A stretch of DNA of 64,000 nt from Rheinheimera riviphila (GTDB taxonomy: Bacteria > Pseudomonadota > Gammaproteobacteria > Enterobacterales > Alteromonadaceae): assembly GCF_004005945.1 (NCBI RefSeq), contig NZ_SACS01000001.1:186001-250000 (forward strand). Reading direction: 5' to 3'. A model generated the notes under the pieces. That model worked only from the letters and a program-made list of their open reading frames with translations. It was not told where the DNA came from and ran no database searches. Positions 45,361 through 54,584 of the stretch are shown in pieces. The position numbers were made by a program, and so were the translations under genes. The stretch's first letter is position 1. Every line of letters begins with the position of its first letter.

Positions 45361-47496
45361 ATGCAAACTCAATGTTTTTTCACCACCGGCGCGGCGTTAC
45401 CGAAATCGTTCCGGTTGTCTTTGGTGGTAGCTTGTCTGGCGTTGTCGCAGCCGCTGCAAGCCGCAGCGAGTGCCGAAGAACCAACGATTGAACCCGCTCT
45501 TGAATCCAATATCGAGCGCCTCAGTGTGCAGGGCAAAAAACTTGATTCGGATACCGAACCGACCGCTGCCACGGTGCAGCTACTTTCGGTGGCGGGACTG
45601 CTCAACGATCCGCTATCAGCAGTGTTCAGTTTACCGGGTGTGGTGTATGCCGATGGCGATTATGGTGGCGCGCCAGCAGTGCGTGGCTCGTCACCGGGCG
45701 ACAATGCGTTTTTAATTGACGGACTGCCGGCCGGCTACCTGTTCCATATTTTCGGCAACAGCATCCTCAATGAAAATTTGCTGCAGGATTTTCAGCTCCA
45801 TCCGGCAGCTTTTGGCGCCGAATACGGCAATGCCACCGGCGGCGTGTTTGCCGCTAAGCTGCGCAATCCAAGGCAGCAGGATATCGGTGGTATTGCCGAT
45901 CTAAGTTTTATGCAATCGGGTTTGCTCATCGAAGGCGCTGTCACCGAGACGCAGGCGTTTTATACGTCGTACCGGCAAAGCAATCTGCAGTATTTTTTCA
46001 AAAAAGGCGATGAGCTGGACGACGATGTCACCTTATACCAGCCGCCAACCAGCTCCGATTATCAGGCGCGCTATTTGTGGCAACCAAACGAGCAGCATCA
46101 ATTCACGCTGACGGCAGCCGGTGCCCGTGATGAAGCGCGGGCGAATATCGCGAAAAACGCCGAACAAGGCAGAACAGATCCGGATACCATCGGCGATGCT
46201 TATATCCACACCCGTTTTGACAGTCAACTGGCGCAATATCAGTATCAGCTGCCGGGTGTTTATCAGCTGCAACTGAGTCTGCAGCAGCTTGACGATCAAC
46301 AACAAACCGGTTTTGGTGCCGGTCAGTTTATCCGTTATCAAGACAAAACCCGCACCGTGCAGCTGCTGAACCAATGGCAATATCATCTCGATCACCAGCT
46401 GCACTTTGGCGTGGAAACCCAGCAGCGCCAGCTGGACTACCGATTTGATGTTGTCCCCTATTATTGCACCGATCATCAACCGGACTGCTTTGCGCAGCGC
46501 GGTGAGCGCATTCAGGATTTTGGCGACATCAACTATCGCAGCGATAGCGTTTTTGTCACCGAAAAATGGCAATTATCGCCGGCCTGGAACTGGCAATTAG
46601 GTGTTCGGCTGGAGCAACAGGACTATCAGCAACGCGTGTTGCCACAAGGAGAAAAACAACGGTTGGTGTTGCCGCGCAGTCAATTGAGTTTTGCCGCCAC
46701 CGATCAGCTGGAATTACTGCTCAAAGCAGGTCGTTACAGCAGATTTGGTGATATCGACAGCGTGCTGCCGAAAACCGGTAATCCGGAATTATTGCAACCC
46801 AAGGCTGACCATCTGGCGTTTGGCGCCAATTATCAGCTGAATAATCACTGGTCACTGAGCGCTGAAACCTATCTGAAAAAACTCAGTCGCTTGCCGCTGG
46901 CATTAACTGAACAGGATGCCGATCAGGCAAAACACTATAGCAACGACACTTCTGGCAAGGCTTATGGCGTGGAATTGTTGTTACGCAAAACGCCAGAAAG
47001 TAAAACAGCGGGCGACTTTGACGGCTGGGCATCACTGAGCTGGTCTAAAGCAGATCGCACCGATGAGCGGCGGCAAATCACCACCGAGTATTATCTGGAT
47101 ACGCCGCTGATTGCCAATCTGGTGCTGAACTATCAACTTAGTGAGCGCTGGAAACTGGGCGGGCGGCTGACGGTGCGCTCCGGCGCCAAATACAGTGCGA
47201 TTGTCGGCAGCAAACCCAACCCTTATAACCCAGGTTACCGGGTGGCTGTCTATGGTGAACACAATGCTGAAACACTACCGCTGTATCACCGGCTGGACTT
47301 ACAGGCTGACTATGACAGCACGTTGTTTGGTTTACCGGCCACTTACAGCTATGCCATTTTAAATGTACTGAACCGGCGCAATATTTCCGGTTATTACCTG
47401 ATGGCAGGCAAAGAGGATCAGGCGCAAAGTTATCAAATTCAAGCCGATGAAAATATTGGGATTTTTCCATCAATTGGCATCAAAGTGAAATTCTGA
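45361..47496 (+). CDS. TonB-dependent outer-membrane receptor
   Basis: A 711-residue receptor with a signal peptide (cut near residue 36, after LQA), a plug domain (~50-165: AVRGSSPGDNAFLIDGLPAG, FGAEYGNATGGVF) and a C-terminal 22-strand barrel with alternating Tyr/Gln-rich strands, ending in the C-terminal aromatic signature IGIKVKF. I could not identify the substrate; short length and two barrel cysteines (YYCTDHQPDCF, a probable loop disulfide) are noteworthy. AGGA precedes the ATG by 7 nt, 34 bp after the S41/S12 lipoprotein gene, so the two form one operon. Confidence 0.88.
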   Translation: MQTQCFFTTGAALPKSFRLSLVVACLALSQPLQAAASAEEPTIEPALESNIERLSVQGKKLDSDTEPTAATVQLLSVAGLLNDPLSAVFSLPGVVYADGDYGGAPAVRGSSPGDNAFLIDGLPAGYLFHIFGNSILNENLLQDFQLHPAAFGAEYGNATGGVFAAKLRNPRQQDIGGIADLSFMQSGLLIEGAVTETQAFYTSYRQSNLQYFFKKGDELDDDVTLYQPPTSSDYQARYLWQPNEQHQFTLTAAGARDEARANIAKNAEQGRTDPDTIGDAYIHTRFDSQLAQYQYQLPGVYQLQLSLQQLDDQQQTGFGAGQFIRYQDKTRTVQLLNQWQYHLDHQLHFGVETQQRQLDYRFDVVPYYCTDHQPDCFAQRGERIQDFGDINYRSDSVFVTEKWQLSPAWNWQLGVRLEQQDYQQRVLPQGEKQRLVLPRSQLSFAATDQLELLLKAGRYSRFGDIDSVLPKTGNPELLQPKADHLAFGANYQLNNHWSLSAETYLKKLSRLPLALTEQDADQAKHYSNDTSGKAYGVELLLRKTPESKTAGDFDGWASLSWSKADRTDERRQITTEYYLDTPLIANLVLNYQLSERWKLGGRLTVRSGAKYSAIVGSKPNPYNPGYRVAVYGEHNAETLPLYHRLDLQADYDSTLFGLPATYSYAILNVLNRRNISGYYLMAGKEDQAQSYQIQADENIGIFPSIGIKVKF

Positions 47497-47500
47497 GTTG

Positions 47501-47541
47501 TTGTTGGTGTGGTCGCAAGTGGCAGCGAATGACACCAACAA
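47501..47541 (+). terminator. hairpin after the TonB-receptor gene
   Basis: TTGTTGGTGT and ACACCAACAA form a 10-bp stem around a 21-nt loop 5 bp after the receptor stop. It lacks a T-run, so efficiency is uncertain. Confidence 0.4.
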
Positions 47542-47688
47542 TATAAAAAATTACACTTTTTAAACATCTACTGCCGAGGCTTAACAGGTATCATTTGCCC
47601 GGCATTGATCCAACGGCATACACGCCGCAACTACAACGTGAACGGGAAAGTCGTCGATGGGTACATCGTTACACCAAAAGGTTCCTGC

Positions 47689-48522
47689 ATGAATACGCTT
47701 AGCCGGTGGCTGTTTGGTTTGATCATCAGCACTTGCAGTGGTGTAACCCAAGCGGACACGTCTATAGCAGAACGTTGGTTCGAAGACCTCGAAGGCACGT
47801 TGTATCTAGGCGTTGGCAAAGGTTATCACCATACGTTGGTGCCTGGTTTGGATCAGGAGCAGGACATTAACCAGGGCCTGTTGTTTGTAGTCACCGGTGA
47901 ACTGACCTGGGGTAATTTTTTTATCGAAACGCCGATGCACCGCCGGGGAGCGCATGTTTACAGCGCTTCCGTTGGCTATCGTTTTTATCAGCACCAAGAA
48001 CACAGCTGGGATCTGATCGCCAGCAATTACAATGTCTGGATCCCGGATAATAAAGTCAGCCAAGCGAACCCACAGCTGGCGGGCCTGCAGATCCGTAATA
48101 ACGATTCGCTGAATTCGCTGCGCTATCAATATCAGGCCAAACAACATGTCATAGGCGTCGAAGCCGGGCTGGATCTGGTTAGCCATCATGGTGCTATTGG
48201 CCGGATCAGCTACAGCTATTTGTTACCATGGCGCAATCTGGACCTGTATCTGAATGCCGCTTTGACCGTCGAACCGGCCAAAGTCGTGAATTATTATTAT
48301 GGCGTTGCCCCCGTCGAAGCGACAGCGGATCTACCGCAGTACCGCGCTGGCGCCGGCCTTAAAACCCATCTTGGCGTGTCGGCGATTTATCCACTGGCCG
48401 AACACTGGCAACTGGACGGCAGTATTGGGGTGAACCTGTTCAGCAGCAGTTATCTGGACAGCCCGCTGGTCAGCCGCTCGCATGAACAAGTCACCATTCT
48501 GATGGTGCGTTATGTGTTTTAG
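47689..48522 (+). CDS. MipA/OmpV-family outer-membrane protein
   Basis: A 277-residue beta-barrel of the MltA-interacting protein family: signal peptide (about 1-22, ending TQA), DLEGTLYLGVGKGYHHT near the mature start, many amphipathic strands and a final aromatic VRYVF. MipA/OmpV proteins scaffold peptidoglycan enzymes or respond to antimicrobial and osmotic stress. The start is ATG 47689 with AAAGG upstream. The next gene starts 11 bp before its stop, and a two-component system follows, so this is the effector end of a signalling operon. Confidence 0.82.
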   Translation: MNTLSRWLFGLIISTCSGVTQADTSIAERWFEDLEGTLYLGVGKGYHHTLVPGLDQEQDINQGLLFVVTGELTWGNFFIETPMHRRGAHVYSASVGYRFYQHQEHSWDLIASNYNVWIPDNKVSQANPQLAGLQIRNNDSLNSLRYQYQAKQHVIGVEAGLDLVSHHGAIGRISYSYLLPWRNLDLYLNAALTVEPAKVVNYYYGVAPVEATADLPQYRAGAGLKTHLGVSAIYPLAEHWQLDGSIGVNLFSSSYLDSPLVSRSHEQVTILMVRYVF

Positions 48523-48901
48523 CCGTCAGTGCTGCTGGATACTGCTGATCAGTGCCCTATTGCTGCATTGTACCGGCGTTGGCGCGACCGAAGCCGTTGC
48601 CGTGGTGCTTAAAATGACCCCGGATACCTGTGTCAGTCTGCAACAAGGCCGCACTTGCTACAGTAAAGTGACCGCCCGCTGGCACAGTAATCAACCGCTG
48701 GACTTGTGTCTGGCGATCGACGATCAGGTGCTGCAATGCTGGAAACAACAGCAACAAGGCCAGCATCAGTTTGAATTTGCCGCGGCCTCAACCAGCGTGG
48801 TGCGTTTGCTGCAAGATCAACAGCCGCTGGCGCAGGCGCAGATCGAAGTCAATTGGGTGCACAAAGCATCCAGAGCCAAGCGGCACTGGCGCTTGTTTTA
48901 G
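48512..48901 (+). CDS. DUF3019-family periplasmic protein
   Basis: A 129-residue exported protein: signal peptide to about residue 25, then an Ig-like all-beta domain with four cysteines (MTPDTCVSLQQGRTCYSKVTARW, LDLCLAIDDQVLQCW) and the basic tail KASRAKRHWRLF. This matches DUF3019 proteins, which in Shewanella-like bacteria lie between a mipA gene and a response regulator, as here. The function is unknown; a periplasmic partner of the kinase or of MipA is plausible. Overlaps both its neighbours tightly. Confidence 0.78.
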   Translation: MCFSRQCCWILLISALLLHCTGVGATEAVAVVLKMTPDTCVSLQQGRTCYSKVTARWHSNQPLDLCLAIDDQVLQCWKQQQQGQHQFEFAAASTSVVRLLQDQQPLAQAQIEVNWVHKASRAKRHWRLF

Positions 48902-48909
48902 GAGTCGAC

Positions 48910-49626
48910 ATGAGCGGTTACGGCAGGGTGTTATTGGTTGAAGATGATTTGTCGCTGGCCAGTTGGGTGACCGATTACCTGCAACAAAAAGGCTATCAGG
49001 TGATTCATCATAGCCGCGGCGACACGGTCATGCCTGCGATGGCGCAACTGCAGGTCGACGTGATTTTACTCGATTTAATGTTGCCGGGGATCAATGGCCT
49101 GGAGCTGTGTCGTTTGTTACGCCAGCAGTACGCCCTGCCCATTCTGATGTTGACCGCACAAGGCGAAGAAATGGATGAAGTGCTGGGCTTACAGCTGGGC
49201 GCCACCGATTATCTGATCAAACCGGTACGGCCCAGAGTGTTGCTGGCCAGAATTGAAGCGGCGCTGCGTAACCGGGTGCCGGTGACTGAACCGGCCGTGC
49301 TGCCGCAAACCAGGTTGCAATTTGCGCAGCTGGACATTTGTGCCGAAGCGCAGCGGGTGTTGTTGTTTGGCGAAGAAGTGGTGCTTACCAGCGCCGAATT
49401 TAGTTTGTTATGGTTTCTGGCGAGCCGTGCCGGTCAGATCTGTAGCCGCGATCAGGTGTTTCTGGCGCTCAAAGGCCGCGAACACGACGGACTCGATCGG
49501 CGTTTTGATGTGATGGTGTCGGTGCTGCGGAAAAAGCTGGCCGATGACGCCACTAATCCCAAACGGATCAAAACGGTGTGGGGCAAAGGGTATTTGTTTG
49601 TCGCTGACGGCTGGCAACAGCGATGA
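48910..49626 (+). CDS. OmpR-family response regulator
   Basis: A 238-residue regulator: receiver domain (phospho-acceptor D55 in VILLDLMLPG, acidic pair E11-D12, Lys in YLIKPVRPR) and a C-terminal winged helix (LTSAEFSLLWFLASRAGQICSRDQ, ending VWGKGYLFVADGW) of the RstA/OmpR type. The start at 48910 has AGGAG 6 nt upstream; 19 residues before it are excluded. It lies 8 bp after the DUF3019 gene and 49 bp before the kinase gene and likely controls its own operon. Confidence 0.92.
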   Translation: MSGYGRVLLVEDDLSLASWVTDYLQQKGYQVIHHSRGDTVMPAMAQLQVDVILLDLMLPGINGLELCRLLRQQYALPILMLTAQGEEMDEVLGLQLGATDYLIKPVRPRVLLARIEAALRNRVPVTEPAVLPQTRLQFAQLDICAEAQRVLLFGEEVVLTSAEFSLLWFLASRAGQICSRDQVFLALKGREHDGLDRRFDVMVSVLRKKLADDATNPKRIKTVWGKGYLFVADGWQQR

Positions 49627-49675
49627 GCTGCCACATCAAGCCAAGCTGGATAAAACAAAGCCGGATAAAACTAGC

Positions 49676-50983
49676 ATGCTGAAACTGTCGTTAAGTCTGA
49701 TGCTGTCGGCGATTTGTGCCTTGTTTTTGCTGGGCGGCTTGCTGGATCAACTGGCCGGCCCGGCAGAACCTGCCGCCAGCTCCGATCAGCAATTAATGCC
49801 GCTATTAGTGCAGCAACTGGCACTGGCGGCTGATCAACAAAGTGCCGAAAAATTAGAAGATTGGGTCACTCAACAAGCCACAGCCTGGCAGCTACCGATC
49901 CGGCTGGAAAGCGCAGCAAACCTGGCGTTACCTTCTGAATTACAACAACAATTACACCAACCTGCCGGTTTACAACTGGCGGCAGCTGATCATCATTATG
50001 TGCTCAAAGCCTTAAATGCTCATCCCGACTGGCTGCTCCGTCTGCAATGGCCCTTTCAGCCCGACACGCATCCGGCAGACTTGTGGCTGACGTTGTCGTT
50101 GTACGGCGGAATTTGTTTGATCATGTTGTTCTGGCTGCTGCCACTGACCCGGCGCTTATGGTTACTGAATCAAACCACGGCGCAATTTGGCCAGGGCGAT
50201 TTAACCGCGCGGCTGGCGCCTTCGGCCTGGTCTTATATTCCGGCACTGGAGCAAAGCTTTAATCAGATGGCAGCACAAATCACCCAGCTGCTGGCCGACA
50301 ACCAATTGCTGGCGAGTTCGTTGTCGCATGACCTTCGCACACCGCTGGCTTGTTTTCGGTTTGGTCTGGACGCAGCGCTGGAATGTGCTGATCCGAAGCA
50401 AAAAGACTATTACTTGCGCCGGCTGGAACAAGATTTAGACCGGATGGAAGCGATGGTGAATGCCTTTTTAGAATACGCCAGCATGTCACGCCAACAGCAA
50501 CAGCTGAGTTTTAGCAAAGTCGAACTGCGCAGCTGCTGTCGTCAGGTGGCGGAACAATGCCAGCCGCTGCTGCAGCGGCAACAGCTGGAGTTACGGTTGA
50601 ATCTGACCGGCAGTGATATCTGGCTGGAACAAGCCAATCTGCATTATTTGCAACGGGCATTGTTAAATGTGCTGCACAATGCCTGTCGATTTGCCAATCA
50701 CACACTGGCGCTGCAAATTGAACTGCACCATGGCGAAGCCTGGATTTTAATCAGCGATGACGGACCTGGCATTGCGCCGGATGATGCTGAGCGGATTTTT
50801 CAGCCGTTTGTCCGGCTGGATCAGACCAGCGACACCGTGGCATCAACCCAATTTGGGCTTGGCTTGGCGATAGTGCAGCGGATTGTCAGTTGGCATCAAG
50901 GGCAGGTCAGTGTGCAGCAGGCGGAAACGGGCGGCGCTTGTTTTGTGCTGAAGCTGCCGTTACAGCGCCAAGCCCAGTCCTGA
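49676..50983 (+). CDS. sensor histidine kinase, RstB-like
   Basis: A 435-residue kinase: two transmembrane helices (~5-24 and ~140-160) flank a glutamine-rich periplasmic domain of about 115 residues; a HAMP linker, the H-box with H218 in SSLSHDLRTPLACF, N-box NVLHNACRFANHT, and G-boxes DDGPGIAPDDA and FGLGLAIVQRIV follow. It should phosphorylate the upstream OmpR-type regulator. The start at 49676 was preferred since the upstream in-frame extension overlaps the regulator gene. Partner of the mipA-DUF3019 operon. Confidence 0.9.
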   Translation: MLKLSLSLMLSAICALFLLGGLLDQLAGPAEPAASSDQQLMPLLVQQLALAADQQSAEKLEDWVTQQATAWQLPIRLESAANLALPSELQQQLHQPAGLQLAAADHHYVLKALNAHPDWLLRLQWPFQPDTHPADLWLTLSLYGGICLIMLFWLLPLTRRLWLLNQTTAQFGQGDLTARLAPSAWSYIPALEQSFNQMAAQITQLLADNQLLASSLSHDLRTPLACFRFGLDAALECADPKQKDYYLRRLEQDLDRMEAMVNAFLEYASMSRQQQQLSFSKVELRSCCRQVAEQCQPLLQRQQLELRLNLTGSDIWLEQANLHYLQRALLNVLHNACRFANHTLALQIELHHGEAWILISDDGPGIAPDDAERIFQPFVRLDQTSDTVASTQFGLGLAIVQRIVSWHQGQVSVQQAETGGACFVLKLPLQRQAQS

Positions 50984-50995
50984 CATGTGATGGTG

Positions 50996-51496
50996 TCATC
51001 GTAACCACTGCTGCAACAAAGCCACCCGTTGTGGCCGTTGGAACAGCTGATACAGCTCCAGCCACTGCTGTACGCTCATCCAGGGAATGCCTTGTCGTCT
51101 TTGCAATTGCGACTCATCAAAGGGCCAGCTGATGAGCTCACCAGCGTCGAGCACGGCAATGTCCGCCATCAAATCAAGTTGGGTGCCGTCAGCAGCAACA
51201 AAACAAGCGAAACAACGGCTTTGGTACCGCGGATGGGGCGCGACTGCCACCTGGTGCAGCGTGCGGCTTAACATCGTGGAAATCGAGTTAAAATCGCTGG
51301 CAGCACAGACCAAATCCACATCCCGCGCCTGGCTTAACAAACCAAGTTCACACAACAATAAACTGCCGCCAACGCCAAAGCGGAACTGCTGCAGCTCGGG
51401 CAGCAGCTGTGTTAGCAAGGTAAAAGCTGGCAGCTTTGCAAGCAGATGCTGTGGGTCTGTTGCAAGCTGACTGTCATCTGCTGTGGATGTCTCCAT
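50996..51496 (-). CDS. nucleotidyltransferase-fold protein of unknown function
   Basis: A 166-residue protein whose core FGVGGSLLLCELGLLSQARDVDLVC has the GG-S...DxD pattern of the pol-beta/AadB-type nucleotidyltransferase superfamily; a third acidic residue could be the Asp in TQLDLMADIAV. The C-terminal part (PWMSVQQWLELYQLFQRPQR) also matches that fold's helical end. The start at 51496 has AGGAC 5 nt before; an N-terminal extension from 51553 overlaps the der terminator. It is convergent with the kinase gene and separated from der by a terminator. It might modify a small molecule or RNA; no target is evident. Confidence 0.6.
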   Translation of the reverse strand: METSTADDSQLATDPQHLLAKLPAFTLLTQLLPELQQFRFGVGGSLLLCELGLLSQARDVDLVCAASDFNSISTMLSRTLHQVAVAPHPRYQSRCFACFVAADGTQLDLMADIAVLDAGELISWPFDESQLQRRQGIPWMSVQQWLELYQLFQRPQRVALLQQWLR

Positions 51497-51520
51497 TCGT
51501 CCTGCTCCAATCGTTCTAAT

Positions 51521-51544
51521 AGAAAAGCCGCACGTATGCGGCTT
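51521..51544 (-). terminator. terminator of der
   Basis: AAGCCGCA-CGTA-TGCGGCTT is a perfect 8-bp stem, followed on the minus strand by TTTTCT, 33 bp after the der stop. Confidence 0.8.
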
Positions 51545-51576
51545 CGTCATCAATGATCGTTATTCGTTGTACGCCA

Positions 51577-53058
51577 TTAAGGCTTATGCTGACCAGGCTT
51601 TTTCTTATTCGCCAGATTAGCCCGCGCCTTTAACAACCGTTCACGTTTGTAGGTCTGATGCGGTGTTAAATTGCTACGACGTTCCGCAAATGGGTTTTCG
51701 CCACCGCGGAATTCAACGCGAACCGGCGTTCCCATCATCTGCAAGGATTTACGGAAATAGTTCATCAGATAACGTTTATACGAATCTGGTAAATCTTCCA
51801 CCTGATTACCGTGAATGACAATCAGCGGCGGGTTATAACCACCGGCGTGGGCATATTTCAGCTTCACGCGACGGCCTTTCACCAAAGGCGGTTGGTGATC
51901 TTCCTGCGCCATAGTCATGATTTTAGTCAAAAGCGCTGTACTGACGCGGCGGGTGGCCGAATCAAAAGCTTCTTCCACTGATTCAAATAAATTACCGACC
52001 CCAGAGCCATGCAAAGCAGAGATAAAATGCAAGCGAGCGAAGTCGATAAAACCTAACCGGCGGTCCAGTTCACGTTTCACTTCATCTTTGATGCTGTCGT
52101 TCAGGCCATCCCATTTGTTGACGGCGATCACCAACGAACGGCCGGAATTAAGCACAAAACCTAAAATGCTTAAATCCTGATCAGAAATGCCTTGCTGCGC
52201 GTCCAGCACCAAAATCACCACATTGGCATCTTCAATCGCCTGCAGCGTTTTGACTACTGAGAATTTTTCCACTACATCGTCAATTTTGCCGCGACGACGC
52301 ACACCAGCGGTGTCTATCAGGGTGTATTTACGATCGCCCCGCTCCATCGGAATATAAATCGAATCGCGGGTGGTGCCTGGCATATCAAACACGATAACGC
52401 GTTCTTCACCCAGGATCCGGTTGGTCAAAGTCGATTTACCAACATTCGGCCGGCCAACAATGGCCAGTTTGATGTGTAAATCACGCGCTAGTTTTTCAGC
52501 GTCTTCATCCACCGGTTCCAGCGGTTCACCGGCTTCATAAGCTGCTAAACGGGCAGCTTGTGACTCAGATAACAACGGCACCAACGCCTGTTGCAGCAGA
52601 TTCGTCACGCCTCGGCCATGTGCCGCGGCGATTGGGTACACTTCACCAATGCCTAAACTATAAAAATCGGCAATGGCGGTATCGGCATCTAAACCATCGG
52701 TTTTATTTGCAACAACAAACACTTTTTTGTTGATGCGGCGAATATGATTGGCAATGGCGCTATCGGCTCCGTTCACACCGGTACGGGCATCCACCATAAA
52801 CAGCACGATATCGGCTTCATCGATGGCGCGCAGCGACTGCTCGGCCATTTCCAGTTCAATGCCTTCTTCACTGCCGTCGATACCACCGGTATCGACCACA
52901 ATAAATTCCAGACCTTCATAATCAACCGAGCCGTATTTACGGTCCCGGGTTAACCCTGGAAAATCCGCCACTAAAGCATCGCGGGTGCGGGTAAGACGGT
53001 TAAATAATGTAGATTTGCCGACATTTGGACGGCCAACCAGGGCGACTACCGGTAACAT
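51577..53058 (-). CDS. der: ribosome biogenesis GTPase Der (EngA)
   Basis: A 493-residue double-GTPase for 50S assembly. Two G domains carry [14 protein letters not shown] (~residues 8-21) and [14 protein letters not shown] (~200); switch motifs DTGGIDG and DTAGVRR, and NKTD and NKWD specificity motifs are visible. The C-terminal KH-like domain ([31 protein letters not shown]) and a basic tail follow. GAGGAAA precedes the ATG. It is separated from bamB upstream by a terminator and an ERIC repeat, unlike the usual closer spacing. Confidence 0.98.
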   Translation of the reverse strand: MLPVVALVGRPNVGKSTLFNRLTRTRDALVADFPGLTRDRKYGSVDYEGLEFIVVDTGGIDGSEEGIELEMAEQSLRAIDEADIVLFMVDARTGVNGADSAIANHIRRINKKVFVVANKTDGLDADTAIADFYSLGIGEVYPIAAAHGRGVTNLLQQALVPLLSESQAARLAAYEAGEPLEPVDEDAEKLARDLHIKLAIVGRPNVGKSTLTNRILGEERVIVFDMPGTTRDSIYIPMERGDRKYTLIDTAGVRRRGKIDDVVEKFSVVKTLQAIEDANVVILVLDAQQGISDQDLSILGFVLNSGRSLVIAVNKWDGLNDSIKDEVKRELDRRLGFIDFARLHFISALHGSGVGNLFESVEEAFDSATRRVSTALLTKIMTMAQEDHQPPLVKGRRVKLKYAHAGGYNPPLIVIHGNQVEDLPDSYKRYLMNYFRKSLQMMGTPVRVEFRGGENPFAERRSNLTPHQTYKRERLLKARANLANKKKPGQHKP

Positions 53059-53163
53059 GGAATTTCCTCAATCTTCTAGAGTGAACCAAGATGGTTCATT
53101 TGACCTTAGGGTCACATCAAACAGTATGTACCCTCAGTTTTTGCAGCTGCAATGACTGATGGG

Positions 53164-53291
53164 TATACCCGTCATCCTTGAAGATGCGGGGTTGTTGGCC
53201 TCCATCACGAACCCCAGTCACATAGGACTACTATGCTCCTGGGGCTTCGTTCAGTTGCCGCCTACCCGCATCTTCAATGATTTTGGGTATA
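53164..53291. repeat. ERIC-family intergenic repeat, copy 1
   Basis: A 128-bp imperfect palindrome with ends TATACCC and GGGTATA; outer arms pair GAAGATGCGGG with CCCGCATCTTC, and the central hairpin is CCCCAG-TCA-CATAG...CTATG-CTC-CTGGGG. The central GTGACTGGGG and GCTCCTGGGG blocks are the sites used by classical ERIC primers, and ERIC/IRU units are about 127 bp and flanked by TA. It lies between bamB and der. The 61729 copy is the same length. Confidence 0.88.
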
Positions 53292-53323
53292 CCAGCGTTC
53301 TGAAAAACACTGGGCTACAAACT

Positions 53324-53353
53324 AAAAAAACAGGCCTGCGAACAGGCCTGTTT
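53324..53353 (-). terminator. terminator of the hisS-yfgM-bamB transcript
   Basis: AAACAGGCCTG-CGAA-CAGGCCTGTTT is an 11-bp perfect stem followed on the minus strand by TTTTTTT, 23 bp after the bamB stop. The remainder of 53059-53375 holds the ERIC repeat and the der leader. Confidence 0.9.
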
Positions 53354-53375
53354 CTGCACTTATTTCGGGCAGGCC

Positions 53376-54575
53376 TTATTCAGGCAAATTCAGCAAGGTG
53401 AGCTCACCGTTGCGACTTTGCAGTAATAAATATTCGCTGGTTGCAACAGCTTCGGCATAAAAGCCTGAACTGTCAAACTCGTGACGTGCCAGATACTCGC
53501 CATTGGTTTTGTCAAACCAGTGCAGATTACCTTCGGCATCACCCACCACCAGATATTTTTTGTATACCGTTGGTGCGGTGACAAAATGACGATGTAACAC
53601 CAGTTGCGCCCAGGTTTCGAGGCCGCTACGGGCATCAATAGCGTACATTTTACCCACAGAATCAACCAGGTACAGCACATCATCTTCCAGAGTCATAGCG
53701 CGGAAACTGGCGTATTCACGCTTCCACACTTCACGGCCGGTACGTAAATCAAGTGCCACTAACTGACCGTTGTAGGCGATGGCAAATACTTTTCCATCAT
53801 GCACAATCGGCGTTGCGTCGACGTCGATGATCCGGGCTAAATCAGTTGCACCTTTGGCCAGTGCCACAGGTTCTTCCCAAGCCGGTACACCTTTATCAGA
53901 AATCAGCGCCCCAACTTTACCGTTGCCGGTGCCAAAAACCACACCACCGTTGGCGGCCGCGACCTGGCTGATGCCACGCAAAGTTAACAGGCCATTTTCG
54001 GTTTCGTGCATCCAGCGTTGTTCGCCGGTATCAGGTTGCAGCGCGAAAATACGGCCACCACCGGTGCTGACCAACACTAAACCTTCGGCCGCTACCGGTG
54101 CCGCCAATACTTCGCCACCCACTTTCACCGACCAGACTTTCTCGCCGGTTAATGGATTCAGCGCAACCACCACACCGTCTTCAGTACCAACCAGCACTTT
54201 GTCGAAACCGACCGAGACTGCACCACCAATTTTCGCAGAACGACCATTCCACCAATGACTCCAACCACCAAACAGCGGCGCATCGTCACCATCGCGTAAA
54301 TCAATCGACCATAACTCGCTGCCACTGCTTAAATCAAAAGCTGCCACTTCACCATCACGGCTAGCTGCAAAGACTTTATTGTCAAAAATGGCCGGTTTGA
54401 GCTGCACATCATAATGATCGATGCCATCACCAACTGAGCTACTCCAGACTTCCTGCGGTTCCACTTTATTCGTGATTTCCGGCAGCGTTGGCTCGTCATC
54501 TTCTTTGGAAGAACAAGCTGAAAGGGCTAACAGCAGAAGTACCGCTACGCCGACAGGTTTTACCGATAACTTCAC
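53376..54575 (-). CDS. bamB: outer-membrane assembly lipoprotein BamB
   Basis: A 399-residue lipoprotein of the BAM complex that inserts beta-barrel proteins. The signal peptide ends LLLALSACSS (lipid Cys about 21). Eight PQQ-like beta-propeller blades are visible from repeated motifs such as VAFDLSSGSELWSIDL, VALNPLTGEKVWSVKV, FALQPDTGEQRWMH and VALDLRTGREVWKREY. GAGG precedes the ATG. It lies 9 bp after yfgM in the conserved hisS-yfgM-bamB order. Confidence 0.97.
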   Translation of the reverse strand: MKLSVKPVGVAVLLLLALSACSSKEDDEPTLPEITNKVEPQEVWSSSVGDGIDHYDVQLKPAIFDNKVFAASRDGEVAAFDLSSGSELWSIDLRDGDDAPLFGGWSHWWNGRSAKIGGAVSVGFDKVLVGTEDGVVVALNPLTGEKVWSVKVGGEVLAAPVAAEGLVLVSTGGGRIFALQPDTGEQRWMHETENGLLTLRGISQVAAANGGVVFGTGNGKVGALISDKGVPAWEEPVALAKGATDLARIIDVDATPIVHDGKVFAIAYNGQLVALDLRTGREVWKREYASFRAMTLEDDVLYLVDSVGKMYAIDARSGLETWAQLVLHRHFVTAPTVYKKYLVVGDAEGNLHWFDKTNGEYLARHEFDSSGFYAEAVATSEYLLLQSRNGELTLLNLPE

Positions 54576-54584
54576 ATCAACCTC

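Noticed and set aside
49544-49675. 44-residue N-terminal extension of the sensor kinase
   Set aside because: It overlaps the response-regulator gene in another frame, and a signal-anchor helix starts at the chosen ATG.
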